A DNA stretch of 64,000 nt from Ignavibacteria bacterium (GTDB lineage: Bacteria; Bacteroidota; Ignavibacteria; Tepidaquicellales; OLB5): NCBI GenBank assembly GCA_017303675.1, contig JAFLBX010000002.1:1021642-1085641 (forward strand), given 5' to 3'. Positions 56,731 through 64,000 of this stretch are shown here, piece by piece; position 1 is the stretch's first letter; the number at the start of each line of letters is the position of its first letter. The notes beneath the pieces are model-generated. The model was not told the origin of the DNA, ran no database searches, and was given only the letters and a program-made list of their open reading frames with translations. The position numbers and the translations under genes were made by a program.

Positions 56731-57993
56731 ATGAGAACTCTTAACTTAATATTTAAAACAACCATGTTTTTTTTAGCATTTGTAACAACACAGTTACTTA
56801 TTGCACAAAACACATTTAGATGTCTGGAATTCAGTACCCCAGAAATCGGAATAACAGTGGGTGATAACGGTATGATGATGAAGACCGAAGATGGTGGACA
56901 GACATGGTTTGAGATTCAATCAAACACAGTGCAAAATCTTTGGAAAACAAGCGCTGTTGATGGAGATACCATAGTTGTAGTCGGCAACGGCGGTACTATT
57001 TTAAAAAGTTCCGATGCGGGAACTACATGGCAACCCATGCAGAGTGGCACAACTACTGATCTTTTCGGTGTTTACGCAAGGGAAGACGGTACAGGTTTTG
57101 CCGTTGGCAGAAACGGCTCTATTTTCAAATCAACAGACCACGGTTCCAACTGGGAAGTTGTTATACAGAATCACGGTAATGACCTTAGGGCTATTTCAAT
57201 GTATGCTGATAATGGGGTGATTGTTGGTGATAAAAATCACATATTTTTCACAACAGATGCGGGCGCAACATGGAATGCACCAAATACTGTTTTACCGTTT
57301 GAATTAAGTTTCAGGTTTGTAAGAGTTATTGACCACACCACTGTTTTTGCAACTTCTACAGTAGGAGATATTATTAAAAGTATAGACGGCGGTAACTCAT
57401 GGAACATTGTATATTCCAATTCAGCACATGACGCTTTATATCGAGTTAATTTTGTACGCGGGAATATAGTTTGCGTTGGTGATAATGGCAAAATAATCAT
57501 TTCACAAGATATGGGTGAGACTTGGCTAGAAATCAACTCTGGCATTAGCACAGATCTTTATTGTCTGAATTTTGCAGATGATTTAACAGGTTACGCTGCC
57601 GGAGAAAACGGTGTAATGCTTAAAACAGTTGATGGGGGTTTTAGCTGGGAAGTTATAAACTACACACTTCACAAATTAGATGAGCCTAAAACCAGCCACT
57701 ATGAAAATATGGTAACGAATAATTTTAAACTTGAACAAAACTATCCTAATCCATTTAACCCTGAAACAAAGATTAACTTTTACTTACCTGTAAATGGGAA
57801 TACAAGTTTAAAAGTCTATGATATTTCAGGAAGAGAAATTACAACAATAATAAATGGTTTCAGGTTAGCAGGTAATTATTCTGTTACTTTTAACGCAAAT
57901 AAACTTGCCGCAGGAATCTACTTATACTCATTATACGTTAGGTCAGAATATGGAAACTACAGTAAAACAAATAAAATGATATTAGTAAAATGA
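56731..57993 (+). CDS. T9SS cargo, YCF48-type paralogue 1
   Basis: A 420-aa protein with signal peptide (to about IAQ, residue 25), about seven propeller blades (TEDGGQTW, SSDAGTTW, STDHGSNW, TTDAGATW, SIDGGNSW, SQDMGETW, TVDGGFSW) and a T9SS domain (EQNYPNPFNPET, end NKMILVK). Three more of the same type follow, one after a short insertion of a different cargo gene, so this is a tandem family. YCF48-like propellers in other organisms assist photosystem II or bind proteins; in this setting they are probably surface binding modules. ATG at 56731 with a clear ribosome binding site. Confidence 0.85.
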   Translation: MRTLNLIFKTTMFFLAFVTTQLLIAQNTFRCLEFSTPEIGITVGDNGMMMKTEDGGQTWFEIQSNTVQNLWKTSAVDGDTIVVVGNGGTILKSSDAGTTWQPMQSGTTTDLFGVYAREDGTGFAVGRNGSIFKSTDHGSNWEVVIQNHGNDLRAISMYADNGVIVGDKNHIFFTTDAGATWNAPNTVLPFELSFRFVRVIDHTTVFATSTVGDIIKSIDGGNSWNIVYSNSAHDALYRVNFVRGNIVCVGDNGKIIISQDMGETWLEINSGISTDLYCLNFADDLTGYAAGENGVMLKTVDGGFSWEVINYTLHKLDEPKTSHYENMVTNNFKLEQNYPNPFNPETKINFYLPVNGNTSLKVYDISGREITTIINGFRLAGNYSVTFNANKLAAGIYLYSLYVRSEYGNYSKTNKMILVK

Positions 57994-58025
57994 GTTTATA
58001 ACAAAATTTCATTCATAAACCTTCT

Positions 58026-58052
58026 AAGGCAGTTCAGTTGAACTGCCTTTTA
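58026..58052 (+). terminator. Intrinsic terminator after paralogue 1
   Basis: Stem AAGGCAGTTCA/TGAACTGCCTT around GT, then TTT. 33 bases after the stop codon. Confidence 0.85.
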
Positions 58053-58063
58053 ATTAAATAACA

Positions 58064-58104
58064 GATTTCGTTATTGCGTAGACACCTCCTTTAAGTTAAC
58101 TTTG
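58064..58104 (+). promoter_or_regulatory. Promoter for YCF48 paralogue 2, with shared GATTTCGTTATTG box
   Basis: The 13-mer GATTTCGTTATTG (58064-58076) ends in the TATTG of the -33 region; TAACTTTG (58097-58104) follows after 20 bases and matches TAnnTTTG exactly. The same 13-mer occupies the same position before paralogue 3 (61311-61323). A ribosome binding site AAAGGA lies at 58191-58196, seven bases before the ATG. Confidence 0.65.
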
Positions 58105-58203
58105 TATATAAGGTTTACCCTATGTAAAAAATTCTAGAACAAGATAAGCAGCAGAACAAGGACTCTTTAAATTTTAAAAATCCCAATACGAAAGGATCAA
58201 AAA

Positions 58204-59445
58204 ATGTTGACCACTTACTTCAAATTCACATTACTTTTAGTTTTAGTAACATTTACATTATTTGCTCAAAATCCGGTTTTAAATGAACATGCTGTAAAAT
58301 TTGAAAATTCTACTACAATTTCTCTAGTAGGAGAAAACGGATTGATCATGAGGTCCACAGATAATGGAGTTTCATGGACAGAGCAATCAACAAATATTTC
58401 ATCAGTACTGTTTGGTGCATCGATCAGTAATGGCGTTTCTTTGGCTTCCGGTGAAAACGGTATAATTATGAGATCAGTAGATAATGGAACCACATGGGAA
58501 CCAATATTACCCGGAACTATTGAAAACCTGAATGATATTGAAATTCAAAATACAAACGCAGTAGTATGCGGCAATAACGGAGTTATTTATTATTCCGTAG
58601 ATGCAGGCGAAACATGGACAGTAGCTGTATCCAATACAACCCAGGATCTTTATGATGTTACATTTATTAATTCTACTGTTGGGTTTGTAACAGGAGATTA
58701 CGGAACATTATTAAAAACTGAAGATGGCGGACAGCATTGGACAACTTTAAATCTTGGTTTTACATTTAACAAGTTTAATTCTGTTGAAGCAATTGATGCA
58801 GATAATTTAATAGTTGTTGGCGACCAGGGTTCAATATTCTTAAGTAATGACGGCGGAATCAGCTGGTTTGGACCAAGTATGCTAATGTATGACGTTGATT
58901 TTAACGATGTAGTGTTTTTTAATTCAACTAACGGAATAATTGTTGGTGATAACAGCCTTATTTTACAGACTACTGACGGCGGTTATTCATGGAATGAAGC
59001 TTCCAAAGGTTTTTCTGGTGATAACTATGATCTGAACTCAGTCTCGTTTTATGATGCAAACAATGGTATCACAGTTGGCGGAGACGGGATTGAAGCATAT
59101 ACTACTAACGGCGGAGCCACATGGGATGACATTTCCCCTTCATTTAATATTGTATTCGGCAGCAAATCACAAAACCTCATTTTAAAACAGAATTATCCGA
59201 ATCCGTTCAATCCATCAACTAATATCAGTTATGAGCTGCCTTATGACGCTAATGTAACCCTGAAAGTATATGATGCTGCAGGACGCGAAGTCGCAAATCT
59301 GGTTTCATCATATCAGACCACGGGGAATCATACAGTTAGATTTGACGCATCAGGACTTTCAAGCGGAGTGTATTTCTATAAATTATTTGTACTAAAAGGA
59401 ACAAGCAGCATCACAAAAGTAAATAAAATGATCCTTACGAAATAG
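58204..59445 (+). CDS. T9SS cargo, YCF48-type paralogue 2
   Basis: A 413-aa protein with signal peptide (to about FAQ, residue 22) and propeller blades of the form STDNGVSW, SVDNGTTW, SVDAGETW, TEDGGQHW, SNDGGISW, TTDGGYSW, TTNGGATW. T9SS domain with KQNYPNPFNPST, ending NKMILTK. The N-terminal part of the mature chain (LNEHAVKFEN) resembles paralogues 3 and 4 (LNENSIKFEN, LNQFSIKFET), so these three form a closer group. Exported and displayed on the cell surface by family inference. Confidence 0.85.
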   Translation: MLTTYFKFTLLLVLVTFTLFAQNPVLNEHAVKFENSTTISLVGENGLIMRSTDNGVSWTEQSTNISSVLFGASISNGVSLASGENGIIMRSVDNGTTWEPILPGTIENLNDIEIQNTNAVVCGNNGVIYYSVDAGETWTVAVSNTTQDLYDVTFINSTVGFVTGDYGTLLKTEDGGQHWTTLNLGFTFNKFNSVEAIDADNLIVVGDQGSIFLSNDGGISWFGPSMLMYDVDFNDVVFFNSTNGIIVGDNSLILQTTDGGYSWNEASKGFSGDNYDLNSVSFYDANNGITVGGDGIEAYTTNGGATWDDISPSFNIVFGSKSQNLILKQNYPNPFNPSTNISYELPYDANVTLKVYDAAGREVANLVSSYQTTGNHTVRFDASGLSSGVYFYKLFVLKGTSSITKVNKMILTK

Positions 59446-59503
59446 AGGAATTTTTACCCTTTCAACAAAATTATTCTTGTTCCTCCTTCGTATTGTTACT
59501 GCT

Positions 59504-59530
59504 AACGCCGCTTAAAAAAGCGGCGTTTTA
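59504..59530 (+). terminator. Intrinsic terminator after paralogue 2
   Basis: Stem AACGCCGCTT/AAGCGGCGTT with loop AAAA, then T residues. The rest of the 334-bp gap holds only the promoter of the next gene. Confidence 0.9.
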
Positions 59531-59682
59531 ATTTTACTGCCGTAATTCAGTAATCCACCCCTTAAAAACCTCAATTACGTTCATATTTCGCATAATAAAA
59601 TACTAACTAATTACCCGAGAGAGTAGTAGTATTTTTAGGGATACACTAGGGCTATAAGTGACATAAAAATACACTTTTGGGC

Positions 59683-59716
59683 AATTGTTTCGTATGTACT
59701 TTGAATGCTATATTTG
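59683..59716 (+). promoter_or_regulatory. Bacteroidota-type promoter for the 485-aa cargo gene
   Basis: AATTG (59683-59687), 21 bases, TATATTTG (59709-59716), an exact TAnnTTTG match, 63 bases before the ATG at 59780. Confidence 0.6.
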
Positions 59717-59779
59717 TACATAATTAGCAAGGGAATATGCAGAAAAGATTAAAAAACCATTAATAACTAATCTTTTCAA

Positions 59780-61237
59780 ATGACAAAAACAACCAAACTC
59801 TTTTCTTTCACACTTCTTTTTTTAATTTTATCAAATTTTTCATTTTCACAGACCGTTTATACATGGAACGGTTCCGTTAATTCCAATTTTTCAACAGCAG
59901 GAAACTGGACTCCATTTCGCCAGATCGGGCTTGTAACCGATATTCTTGTATTTGAAAATTCAGGAACACTTAACGTAACCAACGTTTACCAGGTAACAAT
60001 AGGCCAGCTGATTGTAAAGAACAACACCAATCTGGTTCTTTCTCCGGCAACTGGAAATGCAAAATTAGTTACAATTAAAGGAGCTGAAGGCGAAGATCTG
60101 GTTGTAGAATCAGGTTCCAGCTTAAAAATTTCAGGTAATGACCCTGCACTTAACGTTTATTTAGGTACCGGTGCAACAGGCTCAATAAGCGGAAATTTGA
60201 GCTTTGAAGGTTCAATAGCACATTACATAAATGCTGCTGATGCAATGGCATTAAAATTCAAACAGGGCTCAAATTTCACACAGCGCTGCCCCGGAAGTAT
60301 TTTTAATACAATAGGCGTAAATAACGCTGTGGTTTTTGAAAGCGGCTCAACATTCAAGATAGATAATTCAAACGCAGTAAATCCTTTCGGCGTAAACGCT
60401 CCGAACTCAAAAGTAACATTTGAAGAATCAAGCAACCTGGTTATTAACAATATAGGTTCATTACCGCTTGCAGGCAGAAACATTGCTGATCTTACAATTG
60501 AAGCCGGTACAACTGTTAATTTAACTGAATCCTTTAGCTCAGATATTAACATCAACAATATCACTGTTAAAAACAACGCAAATTTAACGATTAAAAATAC
60601 AAACCCGTCTTATACTCCTTCATTCAGGATACACGGAAATATTAATGCTGAAGGCACATTAAAGTTTTCAGAGTTTACAGACAGCAAGTTCAGAATAGTA
60701 TTCTGCGGCACAGGCATACAGAACATTTCAGGAAACGGAGCAATTATAATTCCTTCAAATCTTGAAAAATTTGAATTAAACAACACAATTTCTTTACAGA
60801 GAAATCTTGCTGTAAACTGCCCGGTTAAAATGAACAGGTTTGAGATCATTAAAAACGGTTTTGAGTTCACTTATAATCCTGAATTCGGCAATCCTTTCAA
60901 TGGCTCAAAATCTGATCCTGTAAATACAGGTATTAATGGCAGAAATACAGTTAACACAAATTCAAACATTCCTTCAGAATTTTCAATTTCCCAGAATTAT
61001 CCTAATCCGTTCAATCCTTCAACAAAGATCGATTTCAGCCTGCCGGTTGATTCAAAAGTAAGCATAAAAGTATACGATATCACAGGCAGAGAAGCTGCTG
61101 TTATTGCAAATAGTGAATTCCAGGCTGGATTTCACACAGTAAACTTCAATGCTGAAGGACTTTCAAGCAGCGTATATTTTTATACAATAAATACCGGAAG
61201 CTTTACAAAAACAGTTAAAATGATACTTGCGAAATAA
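59780..61237 (+). CDS. T9SS cargo with beta-helix-like body
   Basis: A 485-aa protein with signal peptide (to about FSQ, residue 24), an N-terminal WNGSVNSNFSTAGNW motif typical of secreted beta-solenoid proteins, then a regular pattern of short beta strands (IGQLIVKNNTNLVL, LTIEAGTTVNL, ITVKNNANLTI). The T9SS domain has SQNYPNPFNPST and ends VKMILAK. It interrupts the YCF48 paralogue series, lying between paralogues 2 and 3, and has its own promoter and terminator. Function unknown; a structural or adhesive role is likely. Confidence 0.83.
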   Translation: MTKTTKLFSFTLLFLILSNFSFSQTVYTWNGSVNSNFSTAGNWTPFRQIGLVTDILVFENSGTLNVTNVYQVTIGQLIVKNNTNLVLSPATGNAKLVTIKGAEGEDLVVESGSSLKISGNDPALNVYLGTGATGSISGNLSFEGSIAHYINAADAMALKFKQGSNFTQRCPGSIFNTIGVNNAVVFESGSTFKIDNSNAVNPFGVNAPNSKVTFEESSNLVINNIGSLPLAGRNIADLTIEAGTTVNLTESFSSDININNITVKNNANLTIKNTNPSYTPSFRIHGNINAEGTLKFSEFTDSKFRIVFCGTGIQNISGNGAIIIPSNLEKFELNNTISLQRNLAVNCPVKMNRFEIIKNGFEFTYNPEFGNPFNGSKSDPVNTGINGRNTVNTNSNIPSEFSISQNYPNPFNPSTKIDFSLPVDSKVSIKVYDITGREAAVIANSEFQAGFHTVNFNAEGLSSSVYFYTINTGSFTKTVKMILAK

Positions 61238-61260
61238 CTTAATCTAGTTAACTATTGTTT

Positions 61261-61286
61261 AAAGCCGCTAAATGCGGCTTTTTTTA
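61261..61286 (+). terminator. Intrinsic terminator after the 485-aa cargo gene
   Basis: Stem AAAGCCGC/GCGGCTTT, loop TAAAT, followed by a run of T. 23 bases after the stop codon. Confidence 0.9.
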
Positions 61287-61310
61287 TTTGCCGTAAATTC
61301 ATAATTAACG

Positions 61311-61351
61311 GATTTCGTTATTGTGCTGTTAAGTTTATAATCTTAAGTTTG
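61311..61351 (+). promoter_or_regulatory. Promoter for YCF48 paralogue 3, with shared GATTTCGTTATTG box
   Basis: The 13-mer at 61311-61323 is identical to 58064-58076; TAAGTTTG (61344-61351) follows TATTG after 20 bases. TGAACACTTACA (61366-61377) in the leader recurs at 62889-62900. Ribosome binding site AAAGAGG at 61467-61473. Confidence 0.65.
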
Positions 61352-61480
61352 TTAAGTATTAAAAATGAACACTTACATTGATAATAACAACAAATATTTA
61401 TAATTTTTAGAATATCTGAAAAAGCGGTAGTCTAATACATTAAAACATTTATACAAACCCATTATGAAAGAGGTAACATT

Positions 61481-62767
61481 ATGAAACTCACTAAAACCTT
61501 TATTATTTTTTCAGCAGTATTTTTTATTTTAGCAGCAGTTAAGATCTATTCACAGACTGCGCTTAATGAAAACAGCATTAAGTTCGAAAATCCGACAACA
61601 GCAACGCTTGTTGGCCAGGATGGCTTGATATTAAGCACAACTGATGCAGGCTTAACCTGGAGTACACAGTCTTCAGGAATTACAAATGTGTTATACAGCA
61701 ATGATATGTTCACATTTGTTGATCCGTTAGGCGGAGAGCAGATATACCAGTTCGCAGCAGGCGAAAACGGTATTATTCTTGCAACTTTCGATAAAGGCAC
61801 AACATGGCAGACTGTTACAAGCGGCACAACTGAGCATCTTTACTGTATAGTTACACGTTCGCAATATGAAATGTACGCATGCGGCGCTAACGGTACAATG
61901 CTTGTATCCTATGATATGGGGACAATATGGTTACCGCTTTCTGTAAATACTACAGAGACATTAAAGAAAATGGCACTTGCAGGCAACGATGCGAATATTG
62001 AAGATGTAAAAGCATTAGCAGTAGGAACAGCAGGCACAGTACTTTATACCAAAGATTTTGGTGTAACCTGGCAAGCAGGTGTATCCGGAATTACAACTGA
62101 CCTTAATGCAGTAACGTTTGCAGGCGGGCAGACAGTATTTGCAGCAGGCAACACAGGTGTGATATTAAAATCAATTGATGGCGGTATGACATGGACAGCT
62201 GTAACAACAGGAACAACTCTTAACCTGTTTGATATAAAATACCTGACAGATGAAACCAAACGTGATATTATAGCCACAGGCGAAGACGGAACAATTTTAA
62301 TTTCAACAGATCTTGGAGATACATGGACCTCTGTAACATCACCAACAGCAAACGACCTGTTCTCAGTGAACTTCGGCAGCAGCACATTCGGAATTTCTAC
62401 CGGGTCAGAAGGAACAGAGATATATACAACAGACGGCGGATTAACGTGGACCAATGGAGTTGAGCTGAATCCCGTAAATACCGGCAAAAAAGAGACCATA
62501 AAGCTCAGCCAGAACTACCCTAACCCGTTCAATCCTTCAACAGTAATAAGCTATTCTGTAAACGATAATTCAAACGTAAATATCAAGATATACGATATGA
62601 CAGGCAGAGAAGTAAGAACACTTGTAAATTCATTCCATAATGCCGGAACTTATTCTGTGAACTTTAACGCATCAAACCTTTCAAGCGGAATATATTTTTA
62701 TGTATTAAGAGTTAACACAGGTGCAAATGAGATCACCAAAACAATGAAGATGATCTTAACAAAATAA
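61481..62767 (+). CDS. T9SS cargo, YCF48-type paralogue 3
   Basis: A 428-aa protein with signal peptide (to about YSQ, residue 25), propeller blades (TTDAGLTW, TFDKGTTW, SYDMGTIW, TKDFGVTW, SIDGGMTW, STDLGDTW, TTDGGLTW) and a T9SS domain (SQNYPNPFNPST, end MKMILTK). It is very similar, in blade order and in its leader sequence, to the gene that follows, so these two arose by a recent duplication. Extra segments between blades (DPLGGEQIYQF, NDANIEDVKAL) are also present in paralogue 4. Confidence 0.87.
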   Translation: MKLTKTFIIFSAVFFILAAVKIYSQTALNENSIKFENPTTATLVGQDGLILSTTDAGLTWSTQSSGITNVLYSNDMFTFVDPLGGEQIYQFAAGENGIILATFDKGTTWQTVTSGTTEHLYCIVTRSQYEMYACGANGTMLVSYDMGTIWLPLSVNTTETLKKMALAGNDANIEDVKALAVGTAGTVLYTKDFGVTWQAGVSGITTDLNAVTFAGGQTVFAAGNTGVILKSIDGGMTWTAVTTGTTLNLFDIKYLTDETKRDIIATGEDGTILISTDLGDTWTSVTSPTANDLFSVNFGSSTFGISTGSEGTEIYTTDGGLTWTNGVELNPVNTGKKETIKLSQNYPNPFNPSTVISYSVNDNSNVNIKIYDMTGREVRTLVNSFHNAGTYSVNFNASNLSSGIYFYVLRVNTGANEITKTMKMILTK

Positions 62768-62787
62768 AATAAAATTAAATAACTTAA

Positions 62788-62819
62788 AAATGCCGCTTTT
62801 TAACAGCGGCATTTTTTTT
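62788..62819 (+). terminator. Intrinsic terminator after paralogue 3
   Basis: Stem AAATGCCGCT/AGCGGCATTT, loop TTTTAAC, then a long run of T. Confidence 0.92.
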
Positions 62820-62845
62820 ATATGATACAATATAGCTGAATCAGC

Positions 62846-62878
62846 TATTGAGTTTATAATAACTTACAATTATGTTGC
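62846..62878 (+). promoter_or_regulatory. Weak Bacteroidota-type promoter for YCF48 paralogue 4
   Basis: TATTG (62846-62850), 20 bases, TATGTTGC (62871-62878), six of eight matches to TAnnTTTG when the fixed positions are counted loosely. Spacing equals that of paralogues 1-3. Leader element TGAACACTTACA at 62889-62900. Ribosome binding site AAAGAGAG at 62987-62994. Confidence 0.4.
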
Positions 62879-63001
62879 ATCAGAATGCTGAACACTTACA
62901 AATTAAATCATCAATAAAGATATTTAAATATTACAAGGTATTAACCTGTAATTTCAGCAAAATTAAACAACTTTAAACCCTATATGAAAGAGAGATCCAA
63001 T

Positions 63002-64000
63002 ATGAGACTCAACAAAACAATCGCAGCTTTATTTATTATGTTATTTATTTTAACCGCTGTCAGGTTATTCTCTCAGACTCCGCTGAACCAGTTCAGCATT
63101 AAGTTTGAAACCTCTGTTGCAGCAACAATGGTGGGCCAGGATGGCCTTGTTATGCGCACTGAAGATGGCGGCTTGAACTGGTCTGTTCTGGATGCTGGTA
63201 TAACAAATGTGCTTTTCAGCAATGAATCATTTGTTTACACTGATCCCACAGGCGGAATTCAAACCGTGCATTTTGCATGCGGAGAGAACGGTGTAATTAT
63301 TAAATCACTAAACAGCGGAGCAAACTGGAGCTTACTGACAACAGGCACAACCGAAAATCTGAATTACATTTATGCACGTAAATCTGATGAGATATATGTT
63401 TGCGGAAACAATGGTACATTATTATTTTCACAGGACCTTGGTGAAACATGGACAAGTATTGAAGTTAATACTGATAAAAACCTGAAAATGATGGCAATGG
63501 CACCGGATGTACCGGAAATAAACAAAAGGATGCCTGTTATTGTTGGAGACAGCGGAACTGTCCTTGTAAACAGTGATCTAGCAGGAAACTGGACCCCGGT
63601 TGTTTGCGGGACAACTACCAACCTGAATGCTGTTGCTTTTGCAGATGAACAGGTTGTAATTGCAGCCGGCAATAACGGTGAAATAATAAAATCCATAGAT
63701 GGCGGTTTAACATGGATAGCTGTAAATTCAGGCACAAATGTTAATATATTTTCTATAAAATATATAAGGAACGAGAATAAACAGGACCTGATCGCATCAG
63801 CAGAGAACGGTATAATGCTTATAAGCAATGATTTAGGTGATAACTGGACCGTTGTTCAAACCCCGACTACAAACGATCTGTATTCAGTAAGCTTTGGCAG
63901 CAGTGATTTTGGTATCACAACCGGTGAAGCCGGAACCGAGCTTTACACTACAGATGGCGGGTTAACATGGTCAGAAAATCCCGCAGGTGACAGATTCAAA
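63002..64000 (+). CDS. T9SS cargo, YCF48-type paralogue 4 (runs off the window)
   Basis: ATG at 63002 opens a frame of 333 codons that is still open at the right edge. Signal peptide (MRLNKTIAALFIMLF onward, to about FSQ, residue 25), then blades TEDGGLNW, SLNSGANW, SQDLGETW, SIDGGLTW, SNDLGDNW, TTDGGLTW. The shared inserts and order match paralogue 3 closely. The sorting domain lies beyond the window and is predicted from its relatives. Confidence 0.85.
   Translation, partial: MRLNKTIAALFIMLFILTAVRLFSQTPLNQFSIKFETSVAATMVGQDGLVMRTEDGGLNWSVLDAGITNVLFSNESFVYTDPTGGIQTVHFACGENGVIIKSLNSGANWSLLTTGTTENLNYIYARKSDEIYVCGNNGTLLFSQDLGETWTSIEVNTDKNLKMMAMAPDVPEINKRMPVIVGDSGTVLVNSDLAGNWTPVVCGTTTNLNAVAFADEQVVIAAGNNGEIIKSIDGGLTWIAVNSGTNVNIFSIKYIRNENKQDLIASAENGIMLISNDLGDNWTVVQTPTTNDLYSVSFGSSDFGITTGEAGTELYTTDGGLTWSENPAGDRFK

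Noticed and set aside
1-64000. tRNA, rRNA or riboswitch genes, including an FMN riboswitch before ribD
   Set aside because: No cloverleaf, rRNA-like or RFN-element sequence was recognised; the ribD leader is only 36 bases after the RAYT stop codon.

Overview
The window looks like a chromosomal segment of a Bacteroidota/Chlorobi-lineage bacterium, most likely an Ignavibacteria-type organism. The main evidence is a very large number of secreted proteins ending in a type IX secretion (T9SS) sorting domain built around the motif NYPNPFNP, a PorV/PorQ-type barrel, a TonB-dependent receptor with a carboxypeptidase-like N-terminal domain, and promoters of the Bacteroidota form TTG-N20/21-TAnnTTTG. 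TTG starts are unusually common (ten genes), and one gene appears to start at CTG. No rRNA, tRNA or CRISPR array was seen. The taxonomic call is an inference from these traits.

Layout. 1-0.94 kb: the tail of an unidentified gene, two tandem REPIN-like hairpin units and a REP-associated tyrosine transposase (RAYT) that carries a copy of its own hairpin inside its reading frame. 1-3.6 kb: riboflavin genes ribD and ribE, then a small DUF1801-type gene between short direct repeats. 3.9-17.7 kb: a plus-strand run of envelope and secreted proteins: three T9SS cargo proteins (one a secreted phospholipase-D-fold enzyme with OB-fold domains), two lipoproteins, a TonB-dependent receptor and a PorV-like barrel. 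18.0-19.0 kb: a probable toxin-antitoxin pair with a zeta/AAA-type toxin. 19.2-25.6 kb: a secreted 5'-nucleotidase (minus strand) and a complete BMP-family nucleoside ABC importer. 25.6-29.2 kb: two minus-strand T9SS cargo proteins with beta-propeller repeats.

29.4-45.4 kb is a tightly packed, largely overlapping gene chain: flippase, methyltransferase, four glycosyltransferases, a GT-C-like membrane protein, a WecG/TagA/CpsF transferase, a 1624-residue C25 (gingipain/PorU-like) cysteine peptidase, and an FN3/YCF48 cargo protein. The join between the glycan genes and the C25 gene is an ATGA overlap, so glycan assembly and surface-protein processing or anchoring may be expressed together. 45.6-64 kb: a lone methyltransferase, then a series of T9SS cargo genes, including a 2256-residue beta-helix protein and four YCF48-type paralogues. 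In this part most genes have their own recognisable promoter and intrinsic terminator.

Together the region appears devoted to building, exporting and anchoring a protein- and glycan-rich cell surface. A side theme is scavenging of extracellular nucleic acid: secreted PLD-fold enzyme, then 5'-nucleotidase, then nucleoside importer. Intergenic DNA is rich in small hairpin families and short tandem repeats, several of which begin at or just after stop codons.
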